A stretch of 64,000 nucleotides of DNA from Acidiluteibacter ferrifornacis. GTDB lineage: Bacteria; Bacteroidota; Bacteroidia; Flavobacteriales_E; Vicingaceae. Every line of letters starts with the position of its first letter. The stretch's first letter is position 1. Shown here piece after piece: positions 1-9,770 of this stretch. The position numbers and the translations under genes are program-made. The stretch spans positions 186,001 through 250,000 of the forward strand of contig NZ_WWNE01000004.1 in NCBI RefSeq assembly GCF_009909615.1. Reading direction: 5' to 3'. The notes beneath the pieces were generated by a model, which worked only from the letters and a program-made list of their open reading frames with translations, searched no databases and was not told where the DNA came from.

Positions 1-722
1 CTTCTGAGGCTGTTTTAAGCCAGGAAGAAAAAGAAGCCGGAGTAGTTTTAGTGGATATAGGAGGTGGTACTACTGATGTAGCCATTTTTCAAGATGGAAT
101 TATTCGTCATACGGCAGTGATTCCTTTTGGTGGAAATGTGATTACAGAAGACATTAAAGAAGGCTGTAGCATTATTAAAAACCAAGCCGAATTGTTGAAG
201 ATTAAGTTTGGTTCTGCATTGTCGAACGAGAGTCAGGATAATGAGATTGTTTCTATTCCTGGATTAAGAGGAAGAGAGCCAAAAGAAATTTCAATCAAAA
301 ACCTAGCAAGTATTATTCAGGCTAGACTGGAAGAAATTATTGAGAATATATATTACGAAATAAAGAATTCTGGATATGAGAATAAGCTGATTGCCGGTAT
401 GGTAATCACAGGTGGTGGAGCTCAGTTGAGACATGTGGGACAGCTTTTTGAGTATGTTACAGGAATGGATACTAGAATTGGTTATCCGAATGAATATTTA
501 GCAAAAGGAAATGCTGATGAAGTAACGAGTCCAATGTTTGCGACAAGTGTTGGATTGGTGATTAAAGGTTTCCAAAAGTTAGAAAAACAAAAAAATAGAA
601 TAAATCGTTCTTCGCAACAAGAGCCTGAATCGGGCACTGTTCGTCAGGGCGATAAAATCAAAGGAGGCTTCTTCCAAAATATTTTGAATAAGGGGAAGCA
701 GTTTTTTGAGGAAGAAGATTAA
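1..722 (+). CDS. ftsA: Cell division protein FtsA, C-terminal part (5' end outside window)
   Basis: Actin-like ATPase that tethers FtsZ filaments to the inner membrane and recruits later divisome proteins. The frame is open from the first bases of the window, so the GTG at 51 is an internal valine, not the start. The actin-family phosphate-2 loop (VDIGGGTTD) is near the left edge and the adenosine-binding loop (VITGGGAQL) lies about 120 residues later. A polar, lysine-rich tail ends in acidic residues (FFEEED) and would hold the membrane-targeting region. ftsZ follows after 46 bp in the usual ftsA-ftsZ order. Identity is secure from these motifs and the neighbour; the N-terminus cannot be judged. 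Confidence 0.95.
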   Translation, partial: SEAVLSQEEKEAGVVLVDIGGGTTDVAIFQDGIIRHTAVIPFGGNVITEDIKEGCSIIKNQAELLKIKFGSALSNESQDNEIVSIPGLRGREPKEISIKNLASIIQARLEEIIENIYYEIKNSGYENKLIAGMVITGGGAQLRHVGQLFEYVTGMDTRIGYPNEYLAKGNADEVTSPMFATSVGLVIKGFQKLEKQKNRINRSSQQEPESGTVRQGDKIKGGFFQNILNKGKQFFEEED

Positions 723-768
723 TTATTTAGAAAAAGAATTTTAGCAGAACAATAAAAACCATAGCATT

Positions 769-2313
769 ATGAATTTTGACTTACCAAAAGATCAATCATC
801 GATCATCAAAGTAATTGGTGTAGGCGGCGGCGGAAGCAACGCAGTGAACCATATGTATAATCAAGGGATTACTGGTGTAGATTTCATCATCTGCAACACT
901 GATCAGCAAGCTTTAGATTTAAGCCCTATTCCTAATAAAATTCAGTTGGGGGCAACACTTACCGAAGGTAGAGGAGCAGGATCTAATCCAGAAGTAGGTA
1001 AAAATTCTGCTATTGAGAATGTTGACGAATTGAAAGAATTGTTTGCGACCAATACACAAATGGTATTCATTACCGCTGGTATGGGTGGTGGAACTGGTAC
1101 AGGTGCGGCGCCAATTATTGCTCAGACTGCCCGTGAAATGGGTATTTTGACAGTTGGTATTGTTACAATTCCTTTTTCTTTTGAAGGGAGAAGAAGAAAA
1201 TTGCAAGCTGATGAAGGTTTGGAGTCTTTGAGAAATAATGTGGATACATTGCTAATTATCTGCAACGATAAATTGCGTGAGATGTATGGAAACTTAAAAA
1301 TGTCTGAAGCTTTTTCAAAAGCTGATGATATTCTAACTGTTGCAGCAAAAGGAATTGCTGAAATAATTACAGTAGCAGGTTATATCAACGTCGATTTTGA
1401 AGATGTAAAAACTGTAATGAAAGATGGTGGAACCGCCATTATGGGGTCAGCAAGTGCTGAGGGAACTGATCGAGCGATAACAGCGGTGACGAAGGCTATG
1501 GCGTCTCCATTGTTGAACGATAATGAAATTAAAGGTGCCAAGTATATTCTGCTAAATATTACTTCTGGCGAGGATGAAATTTCTATGGATGAGATCGATT
1601 CCATCACTGAATATATTCAAGAAGAAGCTGGTAATACAGCTGATATTATTTGGGGTAACGGAATTGACGAATCTTTAGGGAATAAAGTAAGTGTGACGAT
1701 AGTTGCTACTGGTTTTGGGTCAAAGAATGCCATTGATGTAAACTTTAATGCTGAACCTAAGAAGATTGTTAGAAACTTGACGGACGAAGTGCCAACCAAT
1801 ATCACTCAGCAAGTAAACGGAGATGATAAAAAAGAAGAGGAGCCTAAAAAGGCCCCTAATGAGCCCTATTTAAAATCTTCTGAGAGTCAAGTTAGTTTTG
1901 AGTTTGAAATCAAAAAGCCTGAGCCAAGACAAATGCCATCTCCTGAGCCAGAAATGAAGAAAAAACCTGAGCCAGAAATAATACGTCATACGCTAGACGA
2001 GGAGATCGATAGCGCAAACGACGATTCTTCTCACGAAGAAACGATGCAACGAAAAACAATTAGTGATGAAGAGCAGATGCGAAGAGCGCATGAGCGTATT
2101 TTGAAACTAAAGAGTTTGAATTTGAAAATGAAGACTCCTGGAGGAATTAATGATTTAGAAAATGAGCCGGCCTACAAACGCCGAAACATTCGTTTGGATT
2201 CTACTCCACATAGTTCAGAATCTAATGTCTCTAGATATACGCTCTCCGAAGATGATGATAAAAAGACAACGTTAAGACAGAACAATTCTTTCTTACACGA
2301 TAATGTGGATTGA
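769..2313 (+). CDS. ftsZ: Cell division protein FtsZ
   Basis: Tubulin-like GTPase that polymerises into the Z ring. The N-terminal nucleotide site (GVGGGGSNAVNHM, about residues 17-29) and the tubulin signature GGGTGTG (residues 106-112) are intact, as is the T7-loop region around residue 205-215. The conserved core ends near residue 320. After it comes a long charged linker rich in Pro, Glu and Lys and a short terminal peptide (NSFLHDNVD) that plausibly binds FtsA. At 514 residues it is longer than proteobacterial FtsZ (about 380), which is normal for Bacteroidota. Probably cotranscribed with ftsA; a strong terminator follows the stop. Confidence 0.97.
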   Translation: MNFDLPKDQSSIIKVIGVGGGGSNAVNHMYNQGITGVDFIICNTDQQALDLSPIPNKIQLGATLTEGRGAGSNPEVGKNSAIENVDELKELFATNTQMVFITAGMGGGTGTGAAPIIAQTAREMGILTVGIVTIPFSFEGRRRKLQADEGLESLRNNVDTLLIICNDKLREMYGNLKMSEAFSKADDILTVAAKGIAEIITVAGYINVDFEDVKTVMKDGGTAIMGSASAEGTDRAITAVTKAMASPLLNDNEIKGAKYILLNITSGEDEISMDEIDSITEYIQEEAGNTADIIWGNGIDESLGNKVSVTIVATGFGSKNAIDVNFNAEPKKIVRNLTDEVPTNITQQVNGDDKKEEEPKKAPNEPYLKSSESQVSFEFEIKKPEPRQMPSPEPEMKKKPEPEIIRHTLDEEIDSANDDSSHEETMQRKTISDEEQMRRAHERILKLKSLNLKMKTPGGINDLENEPAYKRRNIRLDSTPHSSESNVSRYTLSEDDDKKTTLRQNNSFLHDNVD

Positions 2314-2340
2314 TTAACTTTTATTACTTTTTAAATTTAG

Positions 2341-2387
2341 AAGCCATTCTGTCTCATTTTTGTTGAGATGGGATGGCTTTTTTTTAT
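2341..2387 (+). terminator. Intrinsic terminator after ftsZ
   Basis: Long imperfect hairpin (AAGCCATtCtgTCTCA pairing with TGAGAtggGATGGCTT) followed by eight T residues. It ends the ftsA-ftsZ transcript. Its 3' arm also carries part of the yqeY promoter. Confidence 0.88.
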
Positions 2388-2392
2388 CTTTG
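2363..2392 (+). promoter_or_regulatory. Promoter of yqeY
   Basis: TTG at 2363-2365, a 19-bp spacer, then TATCTTTG at 2385-2392, an exact match to the Bacteroidota TAnnTTTG -7 element. The start codon of yqeY is 25 bp downstream. The -33 element sits in the loop of the ftsZ terminator hairpin and the -7 element begins in its T tract. Confidence 0.65.
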
Positions 2393-2416
2393 TTTCTCAT
2401 AAAAAAATAGATTGAA

Positions 2417-2863
2417 ATGACTTTAACAGAACAAATCAATAACGATATAAAAACGGCAATGAAAGAGCGTAATCAGCCTAAGTTAGCTGCTTTAAGAGCA
2501 ATAAAATCTGCATTGTTATTAGCAGCAACCGAAAAGGGTGGAGGTTCAAATGCTGAAGCAGAAGAGGTGAGAATGTTGCAAAAGCAAGTGAAGCAACGCC
2601 GTGAAGCTGCTGAAATATACAAAACCCAAGGGAGAGAAGATTTGGCAAATGATGAAATTGATCAGGCTATTATAATAGAACAATACCTTCCAAAACAAAT
2701 GAGTGAGGAGGAGTTGGTAAAGGAGATTACTGCAATTATAAGTGAAGTAGGTGCTACTAGTCCTGCTGATATGGGTAAGGTAATGGGAGCTGCTACAAAA
2801 AAGTTAGCTGGTAAAGCAGACGGGAAAGATATTTCAAGAATTGTAAAAGGAATGTTGAGTTAG
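2417..2863 (+). CDS. yqeY: GatB/YqeY domain protein
   Basis: Small helical protein of the GatB/YqeY family, which resembles the tRNA-binding tail domain of the amidotransferase subunit GatB. Its cellular role is not firmly known; a link to tRNA or amidotransferase function is assumed from the fold. The whole 148-residue ORF matches the family length and pattern: an N-terminal MTLTEQINNDIKTAMKE helix, a KLAALRAIKSAL segment, the EQYLPKQMSEEEL stretch and a C-terminal MGKVMGAATKKLAGKADG motif. It has its own promoter and terminator, so it looks monocistronic. Confidence 0.92.
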   Translation: MTLTEQINNDIKTAMKERNQPKLAALRAIKSALLLAATEKGGGSNAEAEEVRMLQKQVKQRREAAEIYKTQGREDLANDEIDQAIIIEQYLPKQMSEEELVKEITAIISEVGATSPADMGKVMGAATKKLAGKADGKDISRIVKGMLS

Positions 2864-2895
2864 TTGAGGCCAATTCAACTATTCAAAGCAATATT

Positions 2896-2928
2896 AAAAA
2901 GGGGGGCATTTTGCTCCCCTTTTTTTAT
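2896..2928. terminator. Bidirectional terminator between yqeY and the convergent gene
   Basis: Hairpin AAAAGGGGGGC / GCTCCCCTTTT (one G-T wobble) with a 5-base ATTTT loop and T tract. The A run on the 5' side supplies a T tract for the minus strand, so it can serve both yqeY and the gene ending at 2929. Confidence 0.88.
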
Positions 2929-3543
2929 TTAATTGGGTTTATTGTACTCGAAAAATAGTTTTTCATTAAATAACTCTACCGTGCGGTCATGACCTCTGTT
3001 GAATATGGGTAATGATTCATAAGTTCTAGTGAAATAGGGGAAGGGTGGTGGCATTTGATTGAGGCTAGAGTCGTAAATGACCAATGCGGGAATTCCCAAA
3101 TTTTCTGTTCGGTTGAAATCTGCAATGAGAAAATAATCTATATTGATGCTTTCTTTAATTGGGTTTAAATTGGTGTCCAAGAGGATTCCAATAAACCTGC
3201 CATCAATAACTTCTGGCGTGTTTTCACTATAAAAATAATAAACCTGCTTAGTAAAGGTTAATTGATTCTGAAAAGCCTCAACAATGCTTTTATTCTCATT
3301 CTGTTGTTCTTTTTTGACTTCTTCTAACTTTTCAGTTAGCCCCATTTTTTGAAGCAATTCCAATTGTTTACTAGAAGTATTTAATCTCACTAAAAGAGTT
3401 CCATTCCTTAAATTTACTAAAGCATTGGAGGCGATTTCTTTTCTTTTCATCGCGATTTCCTCTCCATATATCAAATGGTCCTCTTGAGCAATTGTATTCA
3501 TGCCAAAAAGTAGAAGTAGGAATAGTATAAGATAATATTTCAT
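2929..3543 (-). CDS. Secreted or periplasmic protein of unknown function
   Basis: I do not recognise a family. The 204-residue product begins with a clear Sec signal peptide (MKYYLILFLLLLFGMNTIAQ, cleavage probably after the final Ala/Gln) with no lipobox cysteine. A charged, probably helical stretch follows (residues 40-95, rich in Lys, Glu and Gln). The C-terminal half has alternating hydrophobic and polar segments (GRFIGILLDTNLNP, YFLIADFNRTENLG) suggesting beta strands. It stands alone on the minus strand, convergent with yqeY and divergent from the lipoprotein gene at 3682, and shares the terminator with yqeY. Function cannot be inferred. Confidence 0.7.
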   Translation of the reverse strand: MKYYLILFLLLLFGMNTIAQEDHLIYGEEIAMKRKEIASNALVNLRNGTLLVRLNTSSKQLELLQKMGLTEKLEEVKKEQQNENKSIVEAFQNQLTFTKQVYYFYSENTPEVIDGRFIGILLDTNLNPIKESINIDYFLIADFNRTENLGIPALVIYDSSLNQMPPPFPYFTRTYESLPIFNRGHDRTVELFNEKLFFEYNKPN

Positions 3544-3681
3544 GGTGTTTATTTTCTACAATAATATAGACATATCGTAACGGTTTTTTGTCTACTAGAG
3601 TCTATTTTCCTATAAAATTAAGGATTTATAAAAAGGTCTTGCGTTTGCTTATGATGTTTCCAAACCAATAAAACATTTATT

Positions 3682-4302
3682 ATGAAACAAGCTAACATAC
3701 TTAATCACAAATCAACTTTACTAGCCTTAATTATTGCCGTTGTTTTTTCTTCTTGCTCAATGGTGAAATCTGGTGATGTTAATAATTTCAATCGAGTGAA
3801 ATATCACCCGCATTTAAAGGGGGTAAAATTGACCAAAACGGATAAAGTTGAAAGGTCGGAGGCTACTGAGTTGAGTCAAGGTGACATTGAAAAATATGAA
3901 ACCGAAAAATTAGAGCGAACTGTTATTGAATCTGATCTGATAGCGAATGAAGTTTCAAGTCCAAAGCTACAGAATAGAAAACCTGAAAGGTTGAAGTCAA
4001 TCAAGCTAAGAACAGAGAAAGAGGTTCAGCATGAAAAGAGTAAGTTGAATGAATTTCCTCCATTTCTTGGACTAAGTGGGCTAAGCAATTGGAATGATTT
4101 GATGCCTTCTAATGGAACTATGCTTGCTACCCCCGCCGTTGACGACGATTCGGCAATCGGAGGACTCATTTGGCTATTGTTAGTGATATTACTTGTTCTT
4201 GTAATTTTAAGTATTCTAGCAGAATTGGGAGGTGGAGTAATTGGAACTCTAGTCGCCGTTTTGTTAATTTTATTAATACTAAGATTATTGGGGGTTATCT
4301 AG
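3682..4302 (+). CDS. Putative lipoprotein with a C-terminal transmembrane hairpin
   Basis: Unknown function. Residues 1-25 form a lipoprotein signal (hydrophobic LLALIIAVVFSSC, lipidation expected on Cys25). A polar central region of about 115 residues starts with FNRVKYHPHLKGVKL, reminiscent of short Bacteroidota lipoproteins that carry K-R-x-Y-x-G-type motifs after the signal. The last 50 residues are almost entirely hydrophobic and make two membrane helices separated by ELGGG. A protein that is both N-terminally lipidated and anchored by a C-terminal hairpin is uncommon; it would be expected at the inner membrane. Monocistronic, with its own terminator. Confidence 0.72.
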   Translation: MKQANILNHKSTLLALIIAVVFSSCSMVKSGDVNNFNRVKYHPHLKGVKLTKTDKVERSEATELSQGDIEKYETEKLERTVIESDLIANEVSSPKLQNRKPERLKSIKLRTEKEVQHEKSKLNEFPPFLGLSGLSNWNDLMPSNGTMLATPAVDDDSAIGGLIWLLLVILLVLVILSILAELGGGVIGTLVAVLLILLILRLLGVI

Positions 4303-4333
4303 AACTAGCTTTTTTAGTTCGATCTATATATTT

Positions 4334-4367
4334 AAAAGACCTTGGAGTATCCAAGGTCTTTTTTTTG
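4334..4367 (+). terminator. Intrinsic terminator
   Basis: Perfect stem AAAAGACCTTGG / CCAAGGTCTTTT with a 5-base loop and eight T residues, ending the lipoprotein gene transcript. Confidence 0.92.
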
Positions 4368-4440
4368 AGTTTTTATCTATTTAGATAAACCTTTATTTAT
4401 TCTATTAATAAATCCCCTAAAAATTAATTAGAGCATTAAC

Positions 4441-4474
4441 AAAATAAAAGAGCCCCAATACATTGGAGCTCTTT
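4441..4474 (-). terminator. Terminator of groES-groEL
   Basis: 12-bp stem (AAAGAGCCCCAA / TTGGAGCTCTTT, one mismatch) with a TACA loop. Read on the minus strand it is followed by TTTTATTTTG, placing it 31 bp past the groEL stop. Between this and the lipoprotein terminator the DNA is plain AT-rich sequence. Confidence 0.85.
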
Positions 4475-4504
4475 CTATATAAATTAAGTCGATTGAGAGG
4501 ATGA

Positions 4505-6145
<1,641 letters not shown>

Positions 6146-6158
6146 TTAATTTTTAGAT

Positions 6159-6434
6159 TTAAACAATTGCTAAAATATCAGACTCTCTCATGATCAAATA
6201 GTCTTTTCCTTCTAATGCCAACTCTGATCCTGAGTATTTTCCATAAAGAACCTTGTCTCCAACTTTTACAGTCATTGGTTCATCAGGTTTGCCATTACCC
6301 ACGGCTACTACAACGCCTCTCTGTGGTTTCTCTTTAGCGGTATCAGGAATAAAAATACCTCCTGCCGTTTTCTCTTCTGCTGCAGCTGGTTCTACCAGAA
6401 CTCTATCTGCAAGTGGTTTAATGTTTACTGACAT
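6159..6434 (-). CDS. groES: Co-chaperonin GroES (10 kDa)
   Basis: Heptameric lid of the GroEL chamber. At 91 residues it has the full family length, with the N-terminal motif [14 protein letters not shown], the mobile loop ([18 protein letters not shown]) and the [14 protein letters not shown] segment. First gene of the groES-groEL transcript. The 170-bp upstream gap holds the secG terminator and a possible promoter with TGTCA/TGACA half-sites (see findings). Confidence 0.98.
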   Translation of the reverse strand: MSVNIKPLADRVLVEPAAAEEKTAGGIFIPDTAKEKPQRGVVVAVGNGKPDEPMTVKVGDKVLYGKYSGSELALEGKDYLIMRESDILAIV

Positions 6435-6482
6435 ATATTTACTAAATTTTAAAAATGAATTTAATTTTTACGAGAGAGCAAT

Positions 6483-6500
6483 TGTCATATTTTATGCCAA
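6483..6500 (-). promoter_or_regulatory. Possible sigma-54-like element upstream of groES
   Basis: On the minus strand TTGGCATAAAATATGACA lies 49 bp before the groES start. TTGGCAT fits the -24 box, but the -12 position reads GA rather than GC at the right 10-base spacing, so the match is partial. No TAnnTTTG box is seen in this gap. Confidence 0.25.
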
Positions 6501-6545
6501 TGCTGTTTTTGTTAAAAATTGACAGAATAAATGAATTTTGGACAC

Positions 6546-6580
6546 AAAAAAAGTGTCAGAATATGACATTCTGACACTTT
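6546..6580 (-). terminator. Terminator of the miaB-secG operon
   Basis: Perfect 13-bp stem (AAAGTGTCAGAAT / ATTCTGACACTTT) with a 5-base loop, followed on the minus strand by seven T residues. It lies 26 bp after the secG stop and separates that operon from groES. Confidence 0.92.
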
Positions 6581-6605
6581 AAAATAAGATTTATTTTCTA
6601 TTTTT

Positions 6606-6971
6606 TTATTCTGCTTCTTCAGCAGGAACATCTTCTGCATTATCAGGAGTAGCAATATCGTCTTGCAACAATGGAGCTTGCTCTGTTGGAATGATAATTT
6701 GGTTGGCTTCGTTGGTCAATTCAGACTCTGTAGGCTCTACCGAAACAGTAGTGTTCTCATTAAAAGTCGCCGAGACAACGCTTAGTACTACCAATGCAAT
6801 CGCTAATGTCCAAGTCGCTTTCTCTATAAAGTCGGTTGTCTTTCTAACTCCCATTACTTGGTTGGATGATGAAAAGTTAGAAGCAAGACCACCTTTTGGA
6901 TTTTGAACTAGTACTACTAGAATCAATAAGATGGCGATGATTAAAATCAATACGGATATAATTGTGCCCAT
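6606..6971 (-). CDS. secG: Preprotein translocase subunit SecG
   Basis: Small inner-membrane partner of SecY and SecE that assists protein translocation. Two membrane helices (residues 5-22 and about 53-72) flank the conserved cytoplasmic loop VQNPKGGLASNFSS. The C-terminal 45 residues form an acidic tail (ending VPAEEAE), a common feature of Bacteroidota SecG, which is longer (121 residues here) than the minimal family length of about 75. Last gene of the minus-strand operon, 11 bp after the TPR protein gene. Confidence 0.93.
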   Translation of the reverse strand: MGTIISVLILIIAILLILVVLVQNPKGGLASNFSSSNQVMGVRKTTDFIEKATWTLAIALVVLSVVSATFNENTTVSVEPTESELTNEANQIIIPTEQAPLLQDDIATPDNAEDVPAEEAE

Positions 6972-6982
6972 TCTATTTTTAT

Positions 6983-7996
6983 TTATTTAGGTTCTTCACC
7001 CAGTTTATTAATTTGGTTTGCAAAATAAATTCTTTTTTCTGGATATTTCAAGGCTAATTTCTCATAAGCTGAAATTGCTTTCTCTTTATTGCCTTGTTGA
7101 GCATAAATTTTTGCTAATGTTTCAGTTACCAAGTCATCATCTTCCTTTACACTTAGCCTAGCCATGTTGGCCGGAGAGTAAAATTCTCGCTTAGGACGTA
7201 TTTGAGGTTCCGATTTAATAAACTTATTGATTAAATCAGTTTTTGCAGCAGTTGGTTTTGTTTCTTCCTTTTTTTGAGGTGCATCGTTGGCATATATCCC
7301 CAACCATTCATTAAAGCTGTGTTCTCCAGCCTCTATTACTGACGCTGCACTTACAGTTGGTTGTTCATCATTCTGCGTATTGTCTTCCGAATCTATTTCA
7401 TCTACTTCTAAAAGTAAGGAACTACTAATAGCGGAACTTAATATTTGTTGTTCTAAGAAGATGTCTTCTTCCGTTTTTACCGGTTTTATGGATTCAGTAG
7501 TAGAGTTAGTTTCAACGATAGTAGAAGCTGGAGTGTTCTCCGATTGATTGTGAGCTGATGCTATATCGTTATTAATAGAGCTCGTAGGGGTAACATCTAT
7601 CGTATCAGGTGCCTTTTGATTGTCCTCTAAGCTTTTCTTACTTTCGTTTAAATGCGATTCTGAATTATTAGGAAAAGTGCTAATATCTCCTGACGTTGTT
7701 TCTGCATCAGAAGGAAATTGCGTTTCATCTAATTCAGTCACTTTTTCAGATATTGAAACTGTTTTTCTCTCTAATATTAATCGATGCAAAACTTTTCTAT
7801 CTGCTGCGTATGCTGCAGCTAAGCGCAATTGATTCTCGAACGCTATATCATCTGAATTGTGAAAAGCCTTGGCTAATACTATTTGTCCAGTTTGGCAATA
7901 CGGGAAATCTATCGTGAACTGTTGTAATGCCGCAATTGCATCCTGCTGAACATTTTCAGGGTGTTTTATAAATGATATGAATTCATTTTTATTCAT
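6983..7996 (-). CDS. TPR-tail protein of the lptE-secG operon
   Basis: Product of 337 residues, function unknown. I start it at the ATG at 7996, which overlaps the lptE stop by one base (TAATG); a TTG two codons upstream is less likely. The N-terminal 75 residues look helical and resemble a partial repeat (AIAALQQFTIDFPYCQTGQIVLAKAFH). The middle (75-270) is low-complexity, rich in Ser, Thr, Asn and Glu, and probably disordered. The C-terminus has one clear TPR-like unit (ETLAKIYAQQGNKEKAISAYEKL split over residues 296-322). No signal peptide or membrane segment, so probably cytoplasmic. Its tight coupling to lptE and secG suggests an envelope-related role, by inference only. Confidence 0.8.
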   Translation of the reverse strand: MNKNEFISFIKHPENVQQDAIAALQQFTIDFPYCQTGQIVLAKAFHNSDDIAFENQLRLAAAYAADRKVLHRLILERKTVSISEKVTELDETQFPSDAETTSGDISTFPNNSESHLNESKKSLEDNQKAPDTIDVTPTSSINNDIASAHNQSENTPASTIVETNSTTESIKPVKTEEDIFLEQQILSSAISSSLLLEVDEIDSEDNTQNDEQPTVSAASVIEAGEHSFNEWLGIYANDAPQKKEETKPTAAKTDLINKFIKSEPQIRPKREFYSPANMARLSVKEDDDLVTETLAKIYAQQGNKEKAISAYEKLALKYPEKRIYFANQINKLGEEPK

Positions 7997-8505
7997 TACC
8001 AATTGCTAACTGATGCATTAAAAATATCTTGTGTCAGTTTTTCATTAATTGATTCAATCAATTGATCTTCTACTGCAGATAAATTTTCTGTAGAAGAGAA
8101 GTCTTCAAACTGAGTAAATGAGCGTTCAAAGCTTTGTGTTTCGTCCACAGTGTTGGTAAACTTAACATTTACTGTCATATTTAAACGGGTTTGTGCAGCA
8201 ACTTCATTTCCTTGGATAGCTAAAGGAACTGCTTCATACCGCGTAATGGCACCTTCAAATCTAAGGTCACCTGATTCTCTTACTAACGTTAAGTTAGTTT
8301 GAGAGATAAAAACATCTTTTAATGCTTCAGTAAATTTTTGACTCACCGTAACCTGAGCAATTGGTGCATAGTTGGGAAATAGTGCAACAGAAACAGTTTT
8401 TACTTTAGGATCAATTGAGGCGCCAGTAAACGAGTAGCACCCATTGAAACAGAACAGTGTTGCGATAACACAACTGATGAGTATGGATTTGATCGTCATT
8501 TTCAT
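7996..8505 (-). CDS. lptE: LPS assembly lipoprotein LptE
   Basis: Outer-membrane lipoprotein that plugs and helps assemble the LptD barrel, the last step of LPS export. The 169-residue product has a lipoprotein signal with the cysteine in FNGCYSF (about residue 23). It then follows the Bacteroidota LptE pattern: KTVSVALFPNYAPIAQ, a TEALKDVF helix and beta strands (LRFEGAITRYEA). It overlaps the upstream activator gene by 4 bp (ATGA) and the downstream gene by one base. lptB, the ATPase of the same export path, is also in this window (30666). Confidence 0.88.
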   Translation of the reverse strand: MKMTIKSILISCVIATLFCFNGCYSFTGASIDPKVKTVSVALFPNYAPIAQVTVSQKFTEALKDVFISQTNLTLVRESGDLRFEGAITRYEAVPLAIQGNEVAAQTRLNMTVNVKFTNTVDETQSFERSFTQFEDFSSTENLSAVEDQLIESINEKLTQDIFNASVSNW

Positions 8506-9764
8506 AAGTCTGCAATATTATATTCTTTTATCTTACGATATAACGTTCGCTCAGAAATTCCTAATTCTTTGGAGGCATTTTTTCGTTTGCCATCGTATTT
8601 CTTTAAGGCACGTTTAATCAATTCTTTCTCTGTGTCAGCTATGGATAAGGTGTCTTCTACAATTTCATGGTTAGGCTCTTCAGTCTCGTCCTCTTCATAA
8701 TTAGCAGCGGAGTTATTTTCGATTGGTTGACTGTATTGCTGGATTCTTACTGGTAATTCATTTTTTTCAACATCATGTTCATCATCGTACAATCGCTGAA
8801 TAATTTGAGCACCTTCTTTACTATTTACAAAACCATTGTCAGAGTTAAGTGCTTTGAAAACAAGAGTTTTTAAGTCAGTGACGTCTCGTTTTAAATCAAA
8901 TAATACTTTATACAAAATTTCTCTTTCATTCATTCCGGCTTCACCTTCATCGCTTTTATAAATTGCAGGTAGATGGTGATTGTCAATAGTTGGTAAGTAA
9001 TTTTTTAATATAGATTCATCAATCTCCTTTTTTTTCTCAATTACAGAAATTTGCTCAGTTACATTTTTTAATTGACGAATATTACCTGGCCATCTGAAGT
9101 TCTCTAATAAAATTCTTGCTCTATCAGTTAACTGAACGACAGGCATTCGGTATTTAGCAGCGAAATCTGAAGCAAACTTTCTAAATAATAGGTAGATGTC
9201 TTCTTTTCGCTCCCGCAAAGGTGGAATTAAGATTGGAACGGTATTTAATCGGTAGTATAAATCTTCCCGAAATTTATTGTTCTTTATTGCTTCTGGAATA
9301 TTAACGTTGGTCGCTGCTACTATTCTAACGTTTGTTTTTTGAGTTTTCGAAGATCCTACTTTTAAGAATTCACCGGTTTCTAAAACTCTTAACAATCGAA
9401 CCTGAGTCTGTAAAGGTAGTTCAGCAACCTCATCCAAAAAGATAGTTCCGCCGTCTGCGACTTCGAAGTATCCTTTTCTCGCCTCATTAGCCCCTGTAAA
9501 TGAACCTTTTTCATGTCCAAATAATTCGGAATCAATAGTGCCTTCTGGAATAGCCCCACAGTTTACTGCAATGTATTTATTGTGTTTTCTCGCACTTAGT
9601 TGATGGATAATCTGAGGCATATTTTCTTTTCCAACTCCACTTTCACCACCTACTAACACAGATAGGTCGGTAGGGGCTACTTGAACAGCAATATCAATAG
9701 CTCTTAATAGTACCGGGGAGTTTCCGATAATCCCAAAACGTTGTTTTATTTGATCTACTGTCAT
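8502..9764 (-). CDS. Sigma-54-dependent transcriptional activator without receiver domain
   Basis: AAA+ activator of RpoN-type RNA polymerase. Residues 1-240 carry the full central domain: Walker A GESGVGKE (39-46), the sigma-54 contact loop GSFTGA (87-92), Walker B FLDE (109-112) and the arginine-rich segment PPLRERKEDI. A variable, charged linker (about 265-370) leads to a Fis-type helix-turn-helix at the C-terminus (NASKELGISERTLYRKIKEY). There is no N-terminal receiver, GAF or PAS domain, so how it is switched is unclear. It lies 6 bp after miaB and overlaps lptE by 4 bp, so it is expressed with envelope and tRNA genes. Its targets cannot be read from the sequence. Confidence 0.92.
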   Translation of the reverse strand: MTVDQIKQRFGIIGNSPVLLRAIDIAVQVAPTDLSVLVGGESGVGKENMPQIIHQLSARKHNKYIAVNCGAIPEGTIDSELFGHEKGSFTGANEARKGYFEVADGGTIFLDEVAELPLQTQVRLLRVLETGEFLKVGSSKTQKTNVRIVAATNVNIPEAIKNNKFREDLYYRLNTVPILIPPLRERKEDIYLLFRKFASDFAAKYRMPVVQLTDRARILLENFRWPGNIRQLKNVTEQISVIEKKKEIDESILKNYLPTIDNHHLPAIYKSDEGEAGMNEREILYKVLFDLKRDVTDLKTLVFKALNSDNGFVNSKEGAQIIQRLYDDEHDVEKNELPVRIQQYSQPIENNSAANYEEDETEEPNHEIVEDTLSIADTEKELIKRALKKYDGKRKNASKELGISERTLYRKIKEYNIADL

Positions 9765-9770
9765 TTCTGT

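Noticed and set aside
51-722. Start of ftsA at the GTG at position 51
   Set aside because: The frame is open to the window edge and the upstream residues match FtsA, so the gene is cut by the window.
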